Positions 34,258-42,154 are shown, counted from the stretch's first letter. The stretch is 64,000 nt of DNA from Firmicutes bacterium UBA5201 (GCA_002412775.1 DHVT01000012.1:163758-227757); one strand, 5' to 3'. Made by a program: numbers and translations. The notes: generated by a model from the sequence alone, not told the origin.

Positions 34258-35535
34258 ATGATTAGCAAATATGATTTCTATGAGACACTTGGAGTATCTC
34301 TTGATGTTGTTAGCACAGTGGAAAGATGTGAAAAAAAAATTCAGAATCAATTCAAAAAAATAGAAGATATAGCTGAATACAATCAACTTAAAGTTCTTCA
34401 TGCCATGCAGATCAATCGTATTTCTGATATACACTTCAATTGGAATACCGGCTACGGATACGATGACATCGGAAGGGACGGTGTTGAGAATGTTTATAAA
34501 ACAGTCTTTAATACCGAGGATGCGATTGTAAGACCCATTATAGTCTCTGGCACCCATGCTTTGACATTGATGTTGAGTGGTACATTAAGACCAGGTCAGA
34601 GTCTGCTCAGCATCACAGGAAGACCATATGACACACTGGAAAAGGTCATAGGTTTATCGCCTTCAAAGGGATTGTCTTTGATGGATATCGGAGTGTTGTA
34701 TGATGAGATTCCTCTTGATCCTGAGGGCGGTTTCGCAATTGAGGACATTAAAACAGCCATGGTCAAAAAGCCTGATGTTGTTTATATACAACGGTCTGCG
34801 GGTTATTCATGGAGAAGAGGACTAACCATTGAAGAAATTGGAACTGTCATTGAGGTGGTCAAGGGCGCAAATCCGCGAACCATCATTATGGTAGACAATT
34901 GTTATGGTGAGTTTTTGGATTATCTGGAACCAACTGATGTCGGTGCTGATCTTATGGCAGGAAGTTTGATCAAAAATCCTGGTGGCGGGCTAGCTCTGAG
35001 TGGTGGTTACATCGTGGGAAAAGCGGACTTGATAGAAGCGGTTGCAGATCGGATGACTTCTCCGGGAATTGGTAAGGAATGTGGTCTGACCTTTGGACAG
35101 ACACGAACCATATTGCAAGGATTCTTTTTAGCGCCTAAAGTTGTTTCAGGAGCTCTCAAAGGCGCCATTTTATGCGCCAAGGTTTTTGAGGATCTTGGTT
35201 ATCATGTCAATCCAAAATCAAGCGAAACCAGAAGCGATATCATTCAAGCCATTGAACTCAAAAGTGCGGAGAAAGTCATCGCATTTTGTCGTGGCATACA
35301 ATCCGCATCACCGGTGGATAGCTTTGTATCACCAGAACCATGGGCTATGCCAGGGTATTCAAGTGATGTGATCATGGCAGCTGGAGCTTTTGTTCAAGGG
35401 TCATCCATTGAACTCAGTGCCGATGCGCCAATTCGTGAACCCTATATTGCATATTTTCAAGGTGGCTTGACTTATGAACATTCAAAGTTCGGAGTGATCA
35501 AGGCACTTGACCGATTGAAAAAGGAAGGTTTTTAA
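34258..35535 (+). CDS. YnbB-type PLP-dependent cystathionine/methionine lyase-like enzyme
   Basis: This 425-aa fold type I PLP enzyme belongs to the family often annotated as methionine gamma-lyase or aluminium-resistance protein (B. subtilis YnbB). VSGTHALTLMLSGTLRPG is the cofactor phosphate region, MVDNCYGEFLD contains the Asp contacting the pyridine nitrogen, and Lys239 in GSLIKNPGGGLA should bind PLP. The biochemical role of the family is unsettled. It begins 9 nt after the pyrophosphatase with AGGAGGCTTC, and its stop overlaps the next start (TAATG), so the three genes form an operon. Confidence 0.9.
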   Translation: MISKYDFYETLGVSLDVVSTVERCEKKIQNQFKKIEDIAEYNQLKVLHAMQINRISDIHFNWNTGYGYDDIGRDGVENVYKTVFNTEDAIVRPIIVSGTHALTLMLSGTLRPGQSLLSITGRPYDTLEKVIGLSPSKGLSLMDIGVLYDEIPLDPEGGFAIEDIKTAMVKKPDVVYIQRSAGYSWRRGLTIEEIGTVIEVVKGANPRTIIMVDNCYGEFLDYLEPTDVGADLMAGSLIKNPGGGLALSGGYIVGKADLIEAVADRMTSPGIGKECGLTFGQTRTILQGFFLAPKVVSGALKGAILCAKVFEDLGYHVNPKSSETRSDIIQAIELKSAEKVIAFCRGIQSASPVDSFVSPEPWAMPGYSSDVIMAAGAFVQGSSIELSADAPIREPYIAYFQGGLTYEHSKFGVIKALDRLKKEGF

Positions 35536-36707
35536 TGGACTATAACAAACGCGCACTCGAAATGCATGAAAAATATAAAGGTAAGATTGAGATCAAAAGC
35601 AAAATGCCGCTCGACAATCAAGATGATTTGGCCACAGCTTATACTCCTGGTGTGGCTGAACCCTGTAGAGCCATTGCGAAAAATCCGTCTGATGTCTATA
35701 AGTATACCTCAAAGGGCAATATGGTCGCCGTCATCTCTGACGGATCAGCAGTTTTGGGTCTGGGAAACATCGGTCCTGAAGCAGCCATTCCCGTTATGGA
35801 AGGCAAAGCGATTCTTTTCAAATCCTTCGCAAATGTGGATGCTTTTCCGATTTGCCTCAAATCTCAAGATGTGGATACCATAGTGGAGACCATATATCAG
35901 ATTGCTCCTGTTTTCGGTGGAATAAACCTTGAAGACATTTCATCACCGCGTTGTGTTGAGATTGAACGCAAGCTGAAAGCATTGCTCGACATTCCTGTTT
36001 TCCATGACGATCAACATGGCACAGCAATTGTGGTCAGTGCGGCATTGATCAATGCGCTCAAATTGGTTTCAAAGTCGATAGAGTCTGTAAGAATCGTAAT
36101 TAACGGTGCCGGATCGGCAGGAAATGCAATTGCAAGAATGCTGATTGATCTAGGTGCGAAAAACATACTGACTTGCGATCGAAATGGTATCTTATCCAGT
36201 AATGAACCTCAGAACAATTGGGTGAAAGATGAAATAGCACTTCTCACCAATCCGGAAAAAAAGACAGGTTCATTAGCGGATGCAATGGAAGGTGCAGATG
36301 TTTTCATTGGAGTCTCATCAAAAGATGCAGTCAATGAAAATATGGTGAGATCCATGAATGTGGACGCCATTGTTTTTGCCATGGCAAACCCGGATCCTGA
36401 AATTATGCCTGATCTCGCACTTGGAGCAGGTGCAAGAATAGTAGGGACGGGACGTTCGGATTTTGCCAATCAAATCAACAACGTCTTGGCATTTCCTGGT
36501 ATTTTCAGAGGTGCTCTTGACGCCAGGGCAACCGACATCAATGAAGCAATGAAAACTGCCGCTGTCTATGCCATCGCAAATCTGGTGCGTGATGACGAGC
36601 TCAGTGAAGACTATATCATACCAGGCGCACTCGATGAAAGCATATCCAGTGCAGTATCCAGAGCAGTTTATGATGCTGCGATCGCAAGCGGAGTAGGAAC
36701 GTTATAA
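35535..36707 (+). CDS. NAD(P)-dependent malic enzyme (short bacterial form)
   Basis: This 390-aa enzyme decarboxylates malate oxidatively to pyruvate. The N-terminal domain has AYTPGVAEPCRAI and the catalytic KGNMVAVISDGSAVLGLGNI; metal ligands lie in GGINLEDISSPRC and FHDDQHGTA; the dinucleotide site is INGAGSAGNAIARM. It overlaps the preceding stop by one base and is the last gene before a terminator. With the carboxyltransferase at 18.6 kb and glutamate dehydrogenase next door it points to amino-acid/organic-acid metabolism. Confidence 0.95.
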   Translation: MDYNKRALEMHEKYKGKIEIKSKMPLDNQDDLATAYTPGVAEPCRAIAKNPSDVYKYTSKGNMVAVISDGSAVLGLGNIGPEAAIPVMEGKAILFKSFANVDAFPICLKSQDVDTIVETIYQIAPVFGGINLEDISSPRCVEIERKLKALLDIPVFHDDQHGTAIVVSAALINALKLVSKSIESVRIVINGAGSAGNAIARMLIDLGAKNILTCDRNGILSSNEPQNNWVKDEIALLTNPEKKTGSLADAMEGADVFIGVSSKDAVNENMVRSMNVDAIVFAMANPDPEIMPDLALGAGARIVGTGRSDFANQINNVLAFPGIFRGALDARATDINEAMKTAAVYAIANLVRDDELSEDYIIPGALDESISSAVSRAVYDAAIASGVGTL

Positions 36708-36714
36708 AAATATA

Positions 36715-36750
36715 GGGCCATTGAAGTTTAATCTTCAATGACCCTTTTTT
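36715..36750. terminator. Terminator between malic enzyme and gdhA
   Basis: Stem GGGCCATTGAAG / CTTCAATGACCC (one mismatch) followed by T6; it separates two convergent genes and likely works mainly on the + strand. Confidence 0.88.
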
Positions 36751-36759
36751 ATTTTTCAT

Positions 36760-38097
36760 TTAGTAGTCGCCTTGAGCCATCATTGCTTCAGCAACTTTTA
36801 TGAATCCAGCAATGTTTGCACCAGCGACGAGGTTGTAACCGTATCCGTACTCTTCAGAAGCCTCGTAGGCATTCTTATGAATATTGATCATGATGTCCTT
36901 CAGTTTTTGATCCACTTGCTCAAAAGTCCAATTATATCTCATGGTATTTTGACTCATCTCAAGTGCTGAAGTGGCAACACCACCAGCATTGGCCGCTTTG
37001 GCTGGAGCGATTAAAATTTCATGATCCAATAAATATTGTAAAGCTTCATTGGTAGTTGGCATATTTGCGCCTTCACCTACAGCCATCAGTCCATTAGCGA
37101 CAAGTGTCTTTGCATGTTCCAATGTGATATCATTTTGTGTCGCGCAAGGGAGTGCGATATCACAAGGAATTGACCAAATGCTTCCAAATCCTTTTTTATA
37201 CTCCGCATTCGGGTAAGTATTCAGGTATTCCCTGATATCCAATCTTCTTATTTCTTTGAGTTCTCTTACCAAGTCGAGGTCAATACCGTTTTCATCATAT
37301 ATGCATCCTCTGGAATCGGACATTGCAACAACATTCGCTCCAAGTGCCTTGGCTTTTTGACATGCGAAAGTAGCAACATTTCCAGCACCAGATATGACTA
37401 TTCTTTTACCTTTGATAGACTTTTTGTTAAATGACAGCATTTCCTCCACAAAGTAGAGGAGTCCAAAACCTGTCGCTTCAGGACGGACCAATGAACCTCC
37501 ATATGAAAGACCTTTTCCGGTCAGCACACCGTTTTCAAACGTTCCTTTAATTCTTCTGTACTGTCCATACAAATAACCTATTTCACGACCACCGACACCG
37601 ATGTCACCAGCGGGAACATCGACGTCAGGTCCAATATGTCTATAAAGCTCTGTCATGAAGCTTTGGCAAAATCTCATCACCTCGGCATTTGATTTGCCTT
37701 TTGGATCAAAGTCAGAACCCCCTTTGCCGCCACCGATTGGAAGTCCTGTTAACGCATTTTTGAATATTTGCTCAAATCCTAAAAATTTGATTATACCAAT
37801 ATAAACTGAAGAATGAAATCTTAATCCACCTTTATAGGGACCTCTTGCTCCATTAAATTGAATCCGGTAACCTCTGTTGACCTTGATTTTACCTGAATCA
37901 TCCACCCAGGGTACTCTAAATAAGATCTGTCTTTCTGGTTCGCAAAGTCTTTCCAATATGTTGGCTTGAGCATATTGAGGATTTTTCTCGAAAACTGGTA
38001 CCAATGATGCAAAGACTTCTTCAACAGCTTGTAAAAATTCCTTTTCATAAGAGTTCCTATTTTTTATGTTCTCAAAAACTTCATCAATATAAGTCAT
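36760..38097 (-). CDS. gdhA: NADP-type glutamate dehydrogenase
   Basis: This 445-aa enzyme interconverts glutamate with 2-oxoglutarate and ammonia. Substrate-binding motifs are GARGPYKGGLRFH, GLPIGGGKGGSDFDPKG (catalytic lysine) and DVDVPAGDIGVGGREIG; the coenzyme site is VISGAGNVATFACQK. Length and the N-terminal YIDEVFENIKNRN are typical of the hexameric small GDH with biosynthetic (NADP) specificity, which is inferred rather than shown. It starts after AAAGGGGATTAATC. Confidence 0.96.
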   Translation of the reverse strand: MTYIDEVFENIKNRNSYEKEFLQAVEEVFASLVPVFEKNPQYAQANILERLCEPERQILFRVPWVDDSGKIKVNRGYRIQFNGARGPYKGGLRFHSSVYIGIIKFLGFEQIFKNALTGLPIGGGKGGSDFDPKGKSNAEVMRFCQSFMTELYRHIGPDVDVPAGDIGVGGREIGYLYGQYRRIKGTFENGVLTGKGLSYGGSLVRPEATGFGLLYFVEEMLSFNKKSIKGKRIVISGAGNVATFACQKAKALGANVVAMSDSRGCIYDENGIDLDLVRELKEIRRLDIREYLNTYPNAEYKKGFGSIWSIPCDIALPCATQNDITLEHAKTLVANGLMAVGEGANMPTTNEALQYLLDHEILIAPAKAANAGGVATSALEMSQNTMRYNWTFEQVDQKLKDIMINIHKNAYEASEEYGYGYNLVAGANIAGFIKVAEAMMAQGDY

Positions 38098-38191
38098 GAT
38101 TAATCCCCTTTACTAGAATTTAATGTTCCATATTCCTTTAAATACCATTTTATTTGAAATTTTAATCAGTAACAATAAAATTTTTATAAAA

Positions 38192-38217
38192 AAAAACGAA
38201 CCCGAGGATTCGTTTTG
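38192..38217 (-). terminator. Terminator of lexA
   Basis: Stem AAAACGAA / TTCGTTTT with loop TCCTCGGG on the - strand, followed by a long T-run (A-run on the + strand at 38188-38196). Confidence 0.85.
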
Positions 38218-38225
38218 ATTATCAA

Positions 38226-38855
38226 TCACATTTTTCTAAATACACCTTTGACTTTCCCCAGAATCTGCACATCATCCAAATAAATAGGGGACATAGATTC
38301 GTTTTCTGGTTGTAACCTGACTCTGTTCTTTTCTTTATAGAATGTCTTGACTGTTGCACTGTCATCTATGAGAGCAACGACGATATCGCCGCTGTGCGCG
38401 TCATTTTGTTGTTTGACCAAAACAAGGTCACGGTCAAATATTCCAGCATCTATCATACTTTCTCCCTTGATTTTCAGCATGAAATAATTGCCTTCATCAA
38501 CGTAGTCAGATGGGATAGGGAATGTCTCTTCAAAAGATTCGACTGCGAGAATAGGCTGCCCGGCTGTGATTTCACCTATTATTGGAATGAAACGGGTGTC
38601 CCTGGCCATGTTAATGACATTGGAAACAGGTTCAGTGTCCAAATCATAAATTTCAATCGCTCTGGGCTTGGTGGGATCACGTCTTATGTAACCTAGCTCT
38701 TCAAGTTTTGTAAGATGTGCATGTACTGTAGAAGTGGATTTCAACTCAACGGCGGCACAAATTTCCCTTACCGAAGGCGGATAACCTTTCTTGGAAACTT
38801 CTTCTTTTAAGTAATCGAGTATCATCTGTTGTTTTTTTGATAATTTTCCACCCAT
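38226..38855 (-). CDS. lexA: SOS repressor LexA
   Basis: This 209-aa repressor blocks SOS genes until RecA filaments trigger its self-cleavage. The N-terminal winged helix (LSKKQQMILDYLKEE, GYPPSVREICAAV, STVHAHLTKLEELG) is followed by the autopeptidase: cleavage site Ala98-Gly99 in GEITAGQP, nucleophile Ser133 in GESMIDAG and general base Lys170 in ATVKTF. It starts after AAGGAGAGATCATT. Three LexA boxes lie between it and the divergent yneA-like gene, and others precede the Y-family polymerase and recA in this window. Confidence 0.97.
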   Translation of the reverse strand: MGGKLSKKQQMILDYLKEEVSKKGYPPSVREICAAVELKSTSTVHAHLTKLEELGYIRRDPTKPRAIEIYDLDTEPVSNVINMARDTRFIPIIGEITAGQPILAVESFEETFPIPSDYVDEGNYFMLKIKGESMIDAGIFDRDLVLVKQQNDAHSGDIVVALIDDSATVKTFYKEKNRVRLQPENESMSPIYLDDVQILGKVKGVFRKM

Positions 38856-38886
38856 AATGATCTCTCCTTATTGTTATTTTATTTGA

Positions 38887-38915
38887 AGTATATCATAGGA
38901 TTTCAAAAAAATCAA
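38887..38915 (-). promoter_or_regulatory. Promoter of lexA
   Basis: On the - strand, TTGATT (38915-38910), 17-bp spacer and TATACT (38892-38887). A LexA box overlaps the -35. Confidence 0.78.
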
Positions 38916-38925
38916 ACATTAGTTC
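38914..38925 (-). promoter_or_regulatory. LexA box at the lexA promoter
   Basis: GAACTAATGTTT on the - strand fits the clostridial GAAC-N4-GTTT form and abuts the lexA -35, which fits autorepression. Confidence 0.7.
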
Positions 38926-38934
38926 TATTTTTGC

Positions 38935-38963
38935 TTTACAAAGAACGCACGTTCGTATATAAT
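38935..38963 (+). promoter_or_regulatory. SOS promoter of the yneA-like gene
   Basis: TTTACA (38935-38940), 17-bp spacer and TATAAT (38958-38963), the same elements and spacing as at the polymerase operon, with a LexA box in the spacer. Confidence 0.87.
38942..38955 (+). promoter_or_regulatory. LexA box 1 of the yneA-like promoter
   Basis: AGAACGCACGTTCG lies in the -35/-10 spacer. Confidence 0.87.
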
Positions 38964-38972
38964 GAGTTTATA

Positions 38973-38984
38973 GAACATACGTTT
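38973..38984 (+). promoter_or_regulatory. LexA box 2 of the yneA-like promoter
   Basis: GAACATACGTTT lies downstream of the -10, near the expected transcription start. Confidence 0.8.
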
Positions 38985-39009
38985 CCATTGTGATTGAGGA
39001 GGTCATTAT

Positions 39010-39351
39010 ATGTCATCTGCTAAAATTCAAAACAACAGAAGTAAACACAAGAGAAAAATTGTTATCGTCAATCAAAGCCGATTCATCATTGCCACAGTAT
39101 TGACACTCATCCTTATAAGTGTTTTGATTACATACATTTCCGGTTCTTTTATGTCGGAAGCATCCACTAATGTTAAAACAGTATCCGTGACGATCAAATC
39201 CGGAGATACATTATGGGGTTTGGCATCCACATATAATTATTATGATGAAGATCTTCGCGAGGTCGTATACAGAATCAAAATGCATAACGATATGGAAAAT
39301 GCTGAGTTGTTCGCTGGTGAAACACTTGAAATTCCATTGGCAAAAAAGTGA
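39010..39351 (+). CDS. YneA-like SOS cell-division inhibitor with LysM domain
   Basis: This 113-aa protein has a basic N-terminus, one transmembrane helix (about 27-46) and an extracellular LysM domain (about 57-110; VTIKSGDTLWGLAS and a final GETLEIP). This architecture and the position divergent from lexA match YneA, which delays division during the SOS response in Bacillus and relatives. It starts after GAGGAGGTCATTAT. Two LexA boxes control it. The name is not assigned as a symbol because the resemblance is in layout rather than detailed sequence. Confidence 0.88.
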   Translation: MSSAKIQNNRSKHKRKIVIVNQSRFIIATVLTLILISVLITYISGSFMSEASTNVKTVSVTIKSGDTLWGLASTYNYYDEDLREVVYRIKMHNDMENAELFAGETLEIPLAKK

Positions 39352-39353
39352 TC

Positions 39354-39400
39354 AAAACCGTACGACACAAATAAGTTTTGAGGTCGTACGGTTTTACTTT
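39354..39400. terminator. Bidirectional terminator between yneA-like gene and recombinase
   Basis: Perfect 13-bp stem AAAACCGTACGAC / GTCGTACGGTTTT (39354-39366, 39383-39395) between convergent genes; T-rich on the + side. Confidence 0.85.
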
Positions 39401-40544
39401 ATTTTTTTTCATTCTTATTGAATTCATCTAGTAGCTCGTATTGATTGATCACATCTCGTTTTGCGTTTTTCTTATGAGCAGCATAAAGTTGTGTGGTCGT
39501 AACATTGTCATGATCCAACAGATTTTGCACATCATATATGGAGAATCCATATTGAATCAAAGATGATGCTGCTGTGGCACGCAATTTGTGTGGTGAATAA
39601 CCTTTATTCCTTGGGGTTTCCATCGCAATTGACGTGTATTTCTTAACCAACTCCCTGATGGTTCGTATTGTCATACGCTTGCCTTGAAGTGATAAGAAAA
39701 GAGGATCGTCCGCATCGTTACATATTGGTCTTTCATTATCGATATAATCTCTTATGACAGCGATTGCTGATCGATTCAGAGGCATATTGACTTCTTTTCC
39801 ACGTTTTCTATAAATCTTGAACTCTTCACGTGCATAATTGATTGAGCTCAAATTGAGTTGGTTCATTTCACTAACTCGTAGGCCATAGGTTGTAAATAAA
39901 ACCAAGATGGCTTTGTCACGTCGTTTTGTTTTTTCCCAGTACTGTATTTCCTTATCCGTCAAACCTGTGGCGTTTTCTACAGCGTCTAACATTTTGGCCA
40001 CTTCCTCAATTTCAAGCCTTTTGATTGCATCAGGTTGTGGTTTGGGTAATTTGATGGGATTTAGACCATCTGATAGATTTTTTTCCATTTTTTCTTCGCG
40101 ATATAAAAATTTGAACAATACGCTGAGTGATGATCGTTTACGCGCCAATGAACGGCTATGGTTTTCCATGATATAATCGGCATTTTCAGTTTCCATAATA
40201 TACCTGGTACAGTAGTCACCAAGAAAGATATTGATATCTTTGGCTATTAGTCGCGTGAACTCATCCTCAGTAATTTGCTTAGGTGTCTCAGCTGAAGATA
40301 GATCGGACGAGTGAACCATATAATTGCAGAAGAAGAGCAAATCACTTAAATACGCGACACGTGAGCTCAGAGCTATGGAATTTTTCAAATAGATAAAATA
40401 GTCTCTCAGGAAATCTGGCAGAACAGATTCCAGTTCAGCACATTTTTGAAGCATGTCATTTTGTTTGAGTACAATGTTGTCTGGGATATCGGATTTATTG
40501 TAAAGTTTTCTGGTTTTTTGAGTAGGGGGCTTGTTTGTAGCCAT
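39399..40544 (-). CDS. Tyrosine recombinase (XerC/D-like)
   Basis: This 381-aa site-specific recombinase has an N-terminal SAM-like core-binding domain and a complete catalytic set: Arg223 (GLRVSE), Lys250, His319 and Arg322 (PHKLRATAA), His345 (LLDHDN) and nucleophile Tyr354. It is longer than standard XerC/XerD (about 300) because of an N-terminal extension of about 40 residues. No phage or integron genes and no obvious attachment repeats are nearby, so it looks like a resident chromosomal recombinase rather than a prophage integrase. It starts after ATGAGGTGCTGAA. Confidence 0.9.
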   Translation of the reverse strand: MATNKPPTQKTRKLYNKSDIPDNIVLKQNDMLQKCAELESVLPDFLRDYFIYLKNSIALSSRVAYLSDLLFFCNYMVHSSDLSSAETPKQITEDEFTRLIAKDINIFLGDYCTRYIMETENADYIMENHSRSLARKRSSLSVLFKFLYREEKMEKNLSDGLNPIKLPKPQPDAIKRLEIEEVAKMLDAVENATGLTDKEIQYWEKTKRRDKAILVLFTTYGLRVSEMNQLNLSSINYAREEFKIYRKRGKEVNMPLNRSAIAVIRDYIDNERPICNDADDPLFLSLQGKRMTIRTIRELVKKYTSIAMETPRNKGYSPHKLRATAASSLIQYGFSIYDVQNLLDHDNVTTTQLYAAHKKNAKRDVINQYELLDEFNKNEKK

Positions 40545-40696
40545 TTCAGCACCTCATTTCAATATTCATTCCAACTATTCCCTAAATATACATTTGAGGA
40601 ATAGTTGCTTAATTCATTATAACATCTCCTAAAACAATTGACTAGCTTTTTTGACACATCTCTTTTAAAATATAAGTAGATTCTAGGAGGTTCACT

Positions 40697-41437
40697 ATGG
40701 ACTATAAAAATTACAACGTCATCATTACTGGCGCTGCTGGCGGCATTGGACGCGAACTGGTTCGTACGTTTCATAAACTGAATGCACACATCGTCGCCAT
40801 TGACATCGATCCCGCCAAACTGAGATCCATGAAAAATTTGTATTCCGATCGTTTTGATTACGTGACCTGTGATCTACGCGATTCAAAACAACTTCAGCAT
40901 ACTCTTATCAAGCTGAATGAATCCTACAGCGTTTTTCACATCCTGATCAATTGCGCTGGCATTAGCATGTTTAAAGACTTCCTTGAGATTTCCATTGATG
41001 AATGGGATGAAACATTAGCTGTGAATTTAAGAGCACCTTTTATTATTTCTCAATTCTTTTCGAAAAAAATTCAAAGTTCCGAATGCTCGTACGGTCGTAT
41101 CATCAATATCGCATCAACACGTGCGACCATGTCGGAACCTGGATCTGAGGCGTATGCGTCATCCAAAGGTGGAATTGTTTCACTCACACACGCTATGGCA
41201 ATCAGTCTCAGCGATTTACCAATTACTGTAAATTCCATCAGTCCTGGTTGGATTGAAATTGGTGATTATGACGCACTTGAGCCAAATGACCACGAACAGC
41301 ACCCATCGAAACGTGTAGGAATGCCTAGAGACGTTGCAAATGCTTGTTTGTACTTATGTAATCCAGAAAACGACTTCATAAATGGTCAAAATATTGTTAT
41401 TGATGGCGGTATGACAAAGAAAATGATCTATACTTAG
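40697..41437 (+). CDS. Short-chain dehydrogenase/reductase
   Basis: This 246-aa classical SDR oxidoreductase has the cofactor motif TGAAGGIG (11-18), the structural NCAG in ILINCAGIS, and the catalytic set Ser140, Tyr153 and Lys157 (YASSK). The Asp at the end of beta-2 (VAIDID) favours NAD(H). The substrate is unknown; FabG-like or glucose dehydrogenase-like activities are both possible. It starts after TAGGAGGTTCACT and is monocistronic with a bidirectional terminator. Confidence 0.93.
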   Translation: MDYKNYNVIITGAAGGIGRELVRTFHKLNAHIVAIDIDPAKLRSMKNLYSDRFDYVTCDLRDSKQLQHTLIKLNESYSVFHILINCAGISMFKDFLEISIDEWDETLAVNLRAPFIISQFFSKKIQSSECSYGRIINIASTRATMSEPGSEAYASSKGGIVSLTHAMAISLSDLPITVNSISPGWIEIGDYDALEPNDHEQHPSKRVGMPRDVANACLYLCNPENDFINGQNIVIDGGMTKKMIYT

Positions 41438-41444
41438 ACAAAAA

Positions 41445-41473
41445 AAACAGAGTATCACCTACTCTGTTTTTTC
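41445..41473. terminator. Bidirectional terminator between SDR and queT
   Basis: Perfect stem AAACAGAGTA / TACTCTGTTT (41445-41454, 41460-41469) flanked by A- and T-runs, serving convergent genes. Confidence 0.88.
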
Positions 41474-41474
41474 T

Positions 41475-41957
41475 TTATTGATCCAATCCAAATATATGCT
41501 TAATGGGTTTAAGCGCATTTAACAGAATCATACCAAGTCCGTAAACGGCAAATAGCTGTCCAAGGAAGACACTGCCCATTAAAAGCAATAATCCATCTGG
41601 AATACCATAAGCGTATTTCAATAAAATGCCTACAACAACACTATTGATGACTATTGGTGGTATTGGTACCAAAAATTGATTTTTCCTGAGTTTATAAGAC
41701 AAATAGGCTGCCAATAATGTTGCAAGGCTTCCAAATATTGTGTCCCAGATGATCGCACCGCCAATTATATTGGCAATGAGGCACCCTACAAATAAACCCG
41801 GTATTGCTGCTGGTGTAAAGAATGGTAAAATGGTCAATGCTTCAGCAACTCTAAATTGAATTGGTCCAAAGCTGCTAAAACTGAATACCACTACCAGTAC
41901 AACGTATAACGCTGCGATCACACCCGCATTGATGATGTACTTGACTCTTTTGTTCAT
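41475..41957 (-). CDS. queT: Queuosine precursor transporter QueT (ECF S component)
   Basis: This 160-aa membrane protein matches the QueT family, substrate-binding subunits of energy-coupling-factor transporters for preQ1/queuine-type precursors. Several hydrophobic segments and the typical FGPIQFRVAEALTILPFF and CLIANIIGGAIIWDTIFG motifs are present. It would need the shared ECF EcfA/A'/T module encoded elsewhere. It is the only gene downstream of a long leader with two preQ1-I-like aptamers and a terminator, which supports the substrate. GGGAGG lies 5 nt before the ATG. Confidence 0.93.
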   Translation of the reverse strand: MNKRVKYIINAGVIAALYVVLVVVFSFSSFGPIQFRVAEALTILPFFTPAAIPGLFVGCLIANIIGGAIIWDTIFGSLATLLAAYLSYKLRKNQFLVPIPPIVINSVVVGILLKYAYGIPDGLLLLMGSVFLGQLFAVYGLGMILLNALKPIKHIFGLDQ

Positions 41958-41962
41958 GATTT

Positions 41963-42006
41963 CCTCCCTAGTTTTGTTTTTTGACAGGATGGTTGCGAAC
42001 TGTCAA
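41963..42006 (-). promoter_or_regulatory. Second preQ1-I-like riboswitch, overlapping the queT ribosome site
   Basis: On the - strand, a 7-bp stem TTGACAG / CTGTCAA encloses TTCGCAACCATC and is followed by AAAACAAAACTAGGGAGG. This closely resembles the translational preQ1-I aptamer known from Thermoanaerobacter (stem, loop with UCGCA and AACC, then AACAAAACAAGGG). The GGGAGG is the queT Shine-Dalgarno, so ligand binding would hide it. Confidence 0.62.
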
Positions 42007-42018
42007 TTGCCGTTTCCA

Positions 42019-42060
42019 TAAAAAAATCCCCACCACATGTCTTAAACATGTTTAGGGGAT
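42019..42060 (-). terminator. Attenuator terminator in the queT leader
   Basis: On the - strand, ATCCCC (42060-42055) pairs with GGGGAT (42031-42026), with an inner ACATGT / ACATGT pairing, followed by a T7 run. It lies between the two aptamers, as expected for a transcription-attenuating riboswitch. Confidence 0.85.
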
Positions 42061-42084
42061 ATTTGCACGAAAAAAAAGCAGCAT
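42052..42084 (-). CDS. Possible 10-codon leader peptide in the queT leader
   Basis: An ATG preceded by AAGGGG at 4-nt spacing opens a frame encoding MLLFFRANIP and a TAA. The ribosome site overlaps the 3' strand of aptamer 1 and the stop lies in the 5' arm region of the terminator. It is too short to judge by coding statistics; it could be chance. Confidence 0.3.
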   Translation of the reverse strand: MLLFFRANIP

Positions 42085-42090
42085 ATAACC

Positions 42091-42124
42091 CCTTGTTTTT
42101 TATAGTGGGTACCAAGGAAACACT
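42091..42124 (-). promoter_or_regulatory. preQ1-I riboswitch aptamer 1 (transcriptional)
   Basis: On the - strand, P1 is AGTG / CACT (42124-42121, 42107-42104), loop TTTCCTTGGTACC, then the A-rich ATAAAAAA and CAAGG, which pairs with CCTTG of the loop to form the pseudoknot. This is the preQ1-I architecture, with the ATAAAAAAC stretch as in Bacillus. A terminator follows about 30 nt later, and GGGGTTAT next to the aptamer could pair with ATATCCCC of the terminator as antiterminator. Confidence 0.78.
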
Positions 42125-42154
42125 TTTAAAGACTTATTTAGTATAGCACAATCA

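Noticed and set aside
39399..40544. Prophage or integron around the tyrosine recombinase
   Set aside because: Flanking genes are ordinary chromosomal genes, and no attachment-type direct repeats, phage genes or cassettes were seen.
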